Part shown: positions 5,895 to 9,717 of the stretch, in pieces
How positions within the stretch are numbered: the first letter of the stretch is position 1
How the letters are laid out: each line of letters starts with the position of its first letter
Assembly (NCBI GenBank): GCA_036501425.1
Contig: DASYAI010000067.1
Location: 1 to 9,717 of the forward strand
DNA: 9,717 nucleotides
DNA from: DATKRB01 sp036501425
GTDB taxonomy: Bacteria > Actinomycetota > Acidimicrobiia > Acidimicrobiales > RAAP-2
Direction: 5' to 3'
Position numbers and translations under genes: made by a program
Notes under the pieces: model-generated
Told to the model about the DNA's origin: nothing
Databases searched by the model: none
What the model saw: the letters and a program-made list of their open reading frames with translations, nothing else

Positions 5895-6613
5895 TGTTGG
5901 CAATCGCGACCCCCAGCTCCGTGTGGTACTTGATGCGGGGCAGCGGCATGGTGTCGCTGGTCCTCATCACGCTGACGGTAGCGCTGGGCGTGATCGGCGC
6001 GGGCCGCGTGCGGTCGGCGCGCTGGCCCCGCTCGTTGACCGCCGGCTTGCATCGCAACGTGAGCCTGCTCGCGGTGTGCTTCCTCGCCATCCACGTCGTG
6101 ACGGCATTGCTCGACAGCTGGATCGGGCTGTCCTGGTTCGGCGCCCTCATCCCGTTCAGCTCCTCGTACCGTCCCCTCTGGGTCGGCCTGGGTGCGCTGT
6201 CCTTCGACCTCTTGCTCGCGGTGATGGCCACGAGCCTGCTCCGCACCCGGATCGGCCACCGATCATGGCGCTGGGTCCACTGGTCGGCCTGGTTGATGTG
6301 GCCGCTCGCCGCGGCCCATGCCCTCGGTTCGGGGACCGATGCCGGCGGTGGGTGGGGTCTGGGTCTCGTCCTCGGGTGCCTGGGCGTGCTGGTCACCGCA
6401 GGGATCTGCCGGATCCGCCTCAGGTCGGTCATCCGCCGCCGCACAACGCCGACCGCCCCGGCGGATCGCTCGGTGGCCGCGGGGGCCCCGGGGATGACCG
6501 TGCCGGGGCGTGGTGGCCGCACGACCCAGCTCGACCCGATCTGCCAGCTCGATCCGATCTGCCAGCTCAACCCGATCTCCCAGCTCAACCCGATGGAAAG
6601 GCACTCGCGATGA
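5894..6613 (+). CDS. Ferric-reductase-like di-heme membrane protein
   Basis: A 239-aa integral membrane protein of the ferric reductase-like transmembrane (cytochrome b561/NOX/MsrQ-related) type. About five helices are visible: 17-37, 53-75, 95-116, 128-146 and 154-172. H53 and H67 are separated by 13 residues on one helix, and H129 and H142 by 12 on another, the usual arrangement for two stacked b hemes carrying electrons across the membrane. There is no cytosolic FAD/NAD domain, so electrons must come from a partner, presumably the NuoF-like protein and ferredoxin encoded next. Residues 173-211 are a polar Arg/Pro/Gly linker, and 212-234 are repeats of QL(D/N)PI(C/S). The start at 5894 overlaps the ApbE stop; the opening SSVWYLMRGSGMVSL is typical of the family. 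It ends in an ATGA overlap with the next gene, whose ribosome binding site GGAAAGG (6595-6601) lies in its 3' end. Confidence 0.88.
   Translation: MLAIATPSSVWYLMRGSGMVSLVLITLTVALGVIGAGRVRSARWPRSLTAGLHRNVSLLAVCFLAIHVVTALLDSWIGLSWFGALIPFSSSYRPLWVGLGALSFDLLLAVMATSLLRTRIGHRSWRWVHWSAWLMWPLAAAHALGSGTDAGGGWGLGLVLGCLGVLVTAGICRIRLRSVIRRRTTPTAPADRSVAAGAPGMTVPGRGGRTTQLDPICQLDPICQLNPISQLNPMERHSR
6527..6594 (+). repeat. 18-bp tandem repeat encoding QL(D/N)PI(C/S)
   Basis: Three full 18-bp units (6527-6544, 6545-6562, 6563-6580) and a fourth of 14 matching bases (6581-6594) lie in frame at the end of the membrane cytochrome gene. Units 1 and 2 differ at one base, and the first 14 bases of units 3 and 4 are identical. 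The peptide repeats are QLDPIC, QLDPIC, QLNPIS and QLNPM. Such close copies imply recent duplication and probable length variation between strains. Confidence 0.9.
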
Positions 6614-7893
6614 CCGCAGCCGTGACCCACCCACCCCGCGCCATCCTCCACGATCCGGAGGCGGGCCCACCGAGCGGCACCCGCCGCCTGCTGTCGACCG
6701 CCTCGGGCCCGGGGCTTGGCGCGCACGAGGCGCACTGGGGCCCGCCTGGCGCGGCACCCGACCTCATCGCCGAGATCCTGCGGGCCGGTCTCCGGGGGCG
6801 GGGGGGTGCCGGCTTTCCCACGGGGACCAAGATGGGCGCCGTCGTCCAATCGGCGCAGCGCACCGGCCGCCGGCCCGTGGTGATCGCCAACGCGACCGAG
6901 GGCGAGCCCCTGAGCGCCAAGGACCGAACCCTGTTGGCCCAGAATCCCCACCTGATCGCGGACGGGATGCTCGCCGCCGCACGCGCCGTGGGCGCGAGGC
7001 AGGCCATCCTGTGCGTGTCGGAAGGCCGAGCCGAGAGCATCCGCTCGGCCCGGGTCCTGGTCGAAGGGCGCAGCCGGCGCGACATCTCGCTCCGCCTTGC
7101 CGTGACCCCCGACCGGTACCTTGCCGGCGAGGAGAGCGCCCTCATCAACTGGCTGGACCACGGCCGGCTTCTCCCCACGACCGCCCCTCCGCGCCCCGAT
7201 GAACGGGGACTGGGCGGGCGGCCCACCCTGGTCGACAACGTCGAGACGCTCGCCAACGTCGCGCTCATCGACCGGCTCGGGGCCCCGTGGTGGCGGGGGG
7301 TAGGTACCCACGACGAGGCGGGCACCGCCCTCATGACGGTGACCGGCGCCGTCGCCCGCCCCGGTGTCTACGAGGTGGCGATCGGAGACCGTCTGGCCAC
7401 GCTGCTGGCTGCGGCCGGCGCCACGCGGTCATCGGGCTACCTCGTCGGCGGGTACTTCGGGACCTGGCTGCCGATCGAGGCGGCGAGGACGGCCGCACTG
7501 TCGCGCCAGGGACTCGCCCCATTCGGAGCGACCCTCGGCTGCGGGGTGCTGTCGGTCATGCCGGTCGCCGCCTGCCCGGTCCGCGAGGTCGCACGCGTCG
7601 CGCGGTGGCTTGCCGCCCAATCTGCCGGACAGTGCGGTCCCTGCGTCAACGGGCTCGGCGCGATCGGCTCCGCCCTGCAAGGCATCGCCGACGGTCACGA
7701 CACCCGCCCCCAACTCGACCGCTGGTCGACGATCGTGCAGGGCAGAGGTGCCTGCAAGCTTCCCGATGGTGCCGCGACCTTCGTGCGCAGCGCGCTGAGC
7801 GTGTTCGCGGACCACTTCGCCCAACACGCTGCGGGTTCGTGCACCGCTACCACCGACCACCACGTCCTCACGGCCGAGATCGGAGCCCGGTGA
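6610..7893 (+). CDS. NuoF-like FMN and iron-sulfur protein with SLBB domain
   Basis: A 427-aa protein related to the NADH-binding subunit of complex I (NuoF, Nqo1), which takes electrons from NADH onto FMN and passes them to Fe-S clusters. GLRGRGGAGFPTG (60-72) forms the nucleotide/FMN loop; TEGEP (96-100) with KDR (104-106), and YLAGEES (170-176) with GRPTLVDNVETLA, follow the NuoF pattern. An SLBB-type segment starts at MTVTGAVARPGVY. The C-terminal cluster site SAGQCGPC (338-345) has C342 and C345, with C382 in RGACKLPDG, but the first Cys of the canonical SCGxCxPC is A339; C322 or C311 might replace it. No NuoE or NuoG partner is present, so this is not complex I. It probably reduces the adjacent ferredoxin or the membrane cytochrome. 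It begins in an ATGA overlap behind GGAAAGG (8-nt spacing) and ends in TGATG with the ferredoxin gene. Confidence 0.9.
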   Translation: MTAAVTHPPRAILHDPEAGPPSGTRRLLSTASGPGLGAHEAHWGPPGAAPDLIAEILRAGLRGRGGAGFPTGTKMGAVVQSAQRTGRRPVVIANATEGEPLSAKDRTLLAQNPHLIADGMLAAARAVGARQAILCVSEGRAESIRSARVLVEGRSRRDISLRLAVTPDRYLAGEESALINWLDHGRLLPTTAPPRPDERGLGGRPTLVDNVETLANVALIDRLGAPWWRGVGTHDEAGTALMTVTGAVARPGVYEVAIGDRLATLLAAAGATRSSGYLVGGYFGTWLPIEAARTAALSRQGLAPFGATLGCGVLSVMPVAACPVREVARVARWLAAQSAGQCGPCVNGLGAIGSALQGIADGHDTRPQLDRWSTIVQGRGACKLPDGAATFVRSALSVFADHFAQHAAGSCTATTDHHVLTAEIGAR

Positions 7894-8138
7894 TGGCCAT
7901 CCGTCTCACCGTGGACCCCATCGGCTGCGCCGGGCACGGGCTCTGCGCCGAACTGCTGCCCGAGCTGATCGTCCTCGACGACTGGGGCTACCCGATCCTG
8001 CTCGAGCGCGACGTACCGCCCCATCTGGTCGGCGCGGCGAAGCGAGCGGCCACGCTGTGCCCCAAGGTCGCGTTGGCCCTGCGAACGGCGCAGTCATGGC
8101 GACCGGCGCCCTCCGGGCGATCGGCGGGCACTCGATGA
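7893..8138 (+). CDS. Small ferredoxin, CxxHxxC type
   Basis: An 81-aa one-cluster ferredoxin. C12-A-G-H15-G-L-C18 and C56-P57 give three Cys plus a His at the usual second-Cys position, as in actinobacterial ferredoxins that serve cytochromes P450 and bind a [3Fe-4S] or His-ligated [4Fe-4S] cluster. Residues 58-81 form a basic tail without recognised features. It has no export signal and should act in the cytosol. It is translationally coupled to the NuoF-like gene (TGATG) and to the GT39 gene (ATGA). No P450 is present, so its partner is probably the NuoF-like protein on one side and the di-heme membrane protein on the other. Confidence 0.9.
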   Translation: MAIRLTVDPIGCAGHGLCAELLPELIVLDDWGYPILLERDVPPHLVGAAKRAATLCPKVALALRTAQSWRPAPSGRSAGTR

Positions 8139-9717
8139 GCACCACCGTCGAGCACGAAGCCTGGCCCGGCGACGCCCCGGGACCGGGCAGCGCTTCGGGC
8201 ACCGGGGCGGACGCCATGCCGGCGCCCCCCCGGTCCCCCGGGGGCAGCGCGATGGGCCCTGCTCACCCCGGACGGGCGCGCCGGATGGCCCGAAGCGTCG
8301 TCCGGGGCCGCCGCCAGGATCCGGCCTGGATCCGGCCGTGCCTGCTCCTGCTGCTGGGAGCGACGGCTGTGCTCTACCTGGTGGACCTGGGCGCGTCCGG
8401 CTGGGCGAACAGCTTCTACTCGGCCGCCGTGCAGGCCGGCACCAAAAGCTGGAAGTCCTTCTTCTTCGGGTCGTTCGACGCCTCCAATTTCATCACCGTC
8501 GACAAGCCTCCGGCATCGCTGTGGGTCATGGAGATCTCGGCGCGTCTTTTCGGCGTGAACCCGTGGAGCATTCTCGTGCCCCAGGCACTCGAGGGCGTGG
8601 CGTCGGTAGGGCTGCTGTACCTGACCGTCCGGAGATGGTTCTCCGCTCGCGCCGCGCTGTTGGCCGGCGCGCTGCTGGCGCTCACGCCGGTGGCCACGTT
8701 GATGTTCCGGTTCAACAATCCCGACGCCCTGCTGGTTCTGCTTCTGATCGGGGCGTCGTACGCCACGATCCGGGCCATCGAGTCCGGACGGACCCCATGG
8801 CTCGCGTTGGCTGGCGTCCTGGTCGGGTTCGGCTTCATCACCAAGATGTTGCAGGCGCTCGTGATCGTGCCCGTCCTGGGTCTCGTGTACCTCGTCGCCG
8901 CCGCACCCCCCCTCCGTCGCCGGCTCGGTCAGCTGGCCCTGGCCGGGGCGGCGGTGCTCGTGTCGGGCGGGTGGTGGGTGGCGGCCGTGGAGCTGACACC
9001 CGGAGCGGATCGGCCGTACATCGGCGGCTCCACCGACAACAACCTGTTGAACCTGATCTTCGGGTACAACGGGTTCGGTCGACTGACCGGCAACGAGACC
9101 GGCAGTGTCGGCGGTGGGGGCGGGACTGGCGGGCAGTGGGGAGCGACCGGCCTGCTCCGGCTGTTCAACGCCGACATGGGCGGGCAGATCTCGTGGTTGA
9201 TCCCGGGAGCCCTGATCCTGCTGTTGGTGGCGCTCTGGCTCACCCGGCGCGCACCACGCACCGACCGGACCCGAGCCGCGCTCGTCCTCTTCGGTGGGTG
9301 GCTGGTGGTGACTGGCCTCCTGTTCAGCTTCGCCGCCGGCATCATCCACCCCTATTACACGGTTGCCCTGGCGCCGGCAGTCGGCGGGACCGTCGCGATC
9401 GGGGCGTCCGTGCTCTGGCGACGTCGGTCAGAGTGGCTCCCCCGCGTCGGACTCTCCGCCGCTTTGGCGGCGACGTCGGTGTGGGCCTTCGTCCTCCTCG
9501 GCCGCTCGCCCACGTGGTTCCCACCCCTACGGTTCGCCGTGGTGGTGGTCGGGTTGGCATGCGCCGCCGCGCTGGTCGTGGTCGGCCACTGGCGGACCCG
9601 CGCCGTGGCCGGGCTGGGGCTCGCCAGCCTCGTGGTCGCCGGCGCCGCGCCTGCGGCGTACTCGTTGCAGACCGCGTCGACCCCCCACAACGGCTCGATC
9701 CCTTCCGCCGGGCCGAC
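8135..9717 (+). CDS. Family 39 membrane glycosyltransferase, YkcB/ArnT-like (partial)
   Basis: The reading frame opens at ATG 8135, overlapping the ferredoxin stop (ATGA), and runs 527 codons to the window edge without a stop. After a polar, Pro/Gly-rich cytosolic segment (1-66) comes transmembrane helix 1 (about 68-86). The first external loop holds SFDASNFITVDKPP with acidic residues D115 and D123, the position of the catalytic acid in GT39/ArnT enzymes. Many further helices follow, with FRFNNPDALL, a Gly-rich loop around NETGSVGG, and HPYYTVALAPA, all characteristic of the YkcB group. Such enzymes use a polyprenyl-phosphate sugar to glycosylate protein or envelope substrates on the outer face. 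The GT2 gene at the other end of the operon would supply the lipid-linked donor. The C-terminal region and stop are missing, so completeness cannot be judged. In-frame ATGs at residues 28, 40 and 51 are alternative starts. Confidence 0.92.
   Translation, partial: MSTTVEHEAWPGDAPGPGSASGTGADAMPAPPRSPGGSAMGPAHPGRARRMARSVVRGRRQDPAWIRPCLLLLLGATAVLYLVDLGASGWANSFYSAAVQAGTKSWKSFFFGSFDASNFITVDKPPASLWVMEISARLFGVNPWSILVPQALEGVASVGLLYLTVRRWFSARAALLAGALLALTPVATLMFRFNNPDALLVLLLIGASYATIRAIESGRTPWLALAGVLVGFGFITKMLQALVIVPVLGLVYLVAAAPPLRRRLGQLALAGAAVLVSGGWWVAAVELTPGADRPYIGGSTDNNLLNLIFGYNGFGRLTGNETGSVGGGGGTGGQWGATGLLRLFNADMGGQISWLIPGALILLLVALWLTRRAPRTDRTRAALVLFGGWLVVTGLLFSFAAGIIHPYYTVALAPAVGGTVAIGASVLWRRRSEWLPRVGLSAALAATSVWAFVLLGRSPTWFPPLRFAVVVVGLACAAALVVVGHWRTRAVAGLGLASLVVAGAAPAAYSLQTASTPHNGSIPSAGP

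Noticed and set aside
4632..5903. 423-codon minus-strand frame
   Set aside because: Antisense to the Ser/Thr-rich protein and apbE; no recognisable domain.
5923..6609. N-terminal extension of the NuoF-like protein
   Set aside because: It is the cytochrome gene in a shifted frame; the ATG at 6610 has a good ribosome site (GGAAAGG) and the correct family length.
5894..6613. MsrQ (YedZ) partner of a methionine sulfoxide reductase
   Set aside because: The fold is related, but no msrP-type molybdenum protein lies nearby and the neighbours are ApbE, NuoF-like and ferredoxin genes. It remains a distant relative rather than an assignment.
5749..7311. 520-codon minus-strand frame
   Set aside because: Antisense to the cytochrome and NuoF-like genes, both well supported by motifs.
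7988..9349. 453-codon minus-strand frame
   Set aside because: Antisense to the GT39 gene; Gln/Glu/Gly/Arg-rich translation without a domain is the mirror of a Leu/Val-rich membrane protein.
1..9717. Mobile element, CRISPR array, tRNA or rRNA
   Set aside because: No transposase, integrase, terminal inverted repeats, spaced direct repeats of CRISPR type, or tRNA/rRNA-like segments were seen on either strand by inspection.

Overview
The window is GC-rich, with G/C-biased third codon positions in all confident genes. It looks like chromosomal DNA of a high-GC actinobacterium (Actinomycetota, possibly Acidimicrobiia or a relative). The basis is codon use, a response regulator of the mycobacterial PhoP type, a YkcB-like family 39 glycosyltransferase and a small CxxHxxC ferredoxin of actinobacterial style. 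The exact taxon cannot be fixed from the sequence.

Left edge (1-130): the first codons of a gene on the minus strand run off the window. They encode a signal peptide that may end in a lipobox. A near-consensus promoter (TTGACA-N16-CATAAT on the minus strand) and a G-rich ribosome binding site precede it. From about 131 to 960 no gene can be supported; the stretch holds a few inverted repeats, one with a T-tract on its minus-strand side.

Region 968-3403: a two-component system. Three 7-bp direct repeats at an 11-bp period, very like the mycobacterial PhoP box, lie just before a PhoP-like response regulator (1047-1748). A one-base overlap leads to a membrane histidine kinase (1748-3358). A strong hairpin follows the kinase stop.

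Region 3519-9717: one tightly packed plus-strand operon in which every junction is an ATGA or TGATG overlap. Gene order: (1) DPM1/YkcC-like GT2 glycosyltransferase; (2) small exported or membrane-anchored Ser/Thr-rich protein; (3) ApbE-type FAD:protein FMN transferase; (4) ferric-reductase-like membrane protein with two His pairs for two b hemes and a hexapeptide repeat tail; (5) NuoF-like FMN/Fe-S/SLBB protein; (6) 81-aa CxxHxxC ferredoxin; (7) polytopic GT39 glycosyltransferase, cut by the window end. An 11-base word shared with the PhoP-like operator (TCACAGCGGGC) lies before the GT2 gene, suggesting the two-component system controls this operon.

Working model (inference): the NuoF-like protein oxidises a cytosolic donor such as NAD(P)H. 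Electrons pass through the ferredoxin and the di-heme membrane protein to an extracytoplasmic flavin that ApbE attaches. No classical FMN-binding-domain acceptor is encoded here. The best local candidate is the Ser/Thr-rich protein, which ends in TTSGAS, resembling the core of an ApbE target motif. The flanking GT2 and GT39 form a typical polyprenyl-phosphate-sugar synthase and membrane transferase pair, and could O-glycosylate the same Ser/Thr-rich tail. A translationally coupled set linking extracytoplasmic flavin electron transfer, a low-complexity carrier and glycosyltransferases is the most interesting content of the window.
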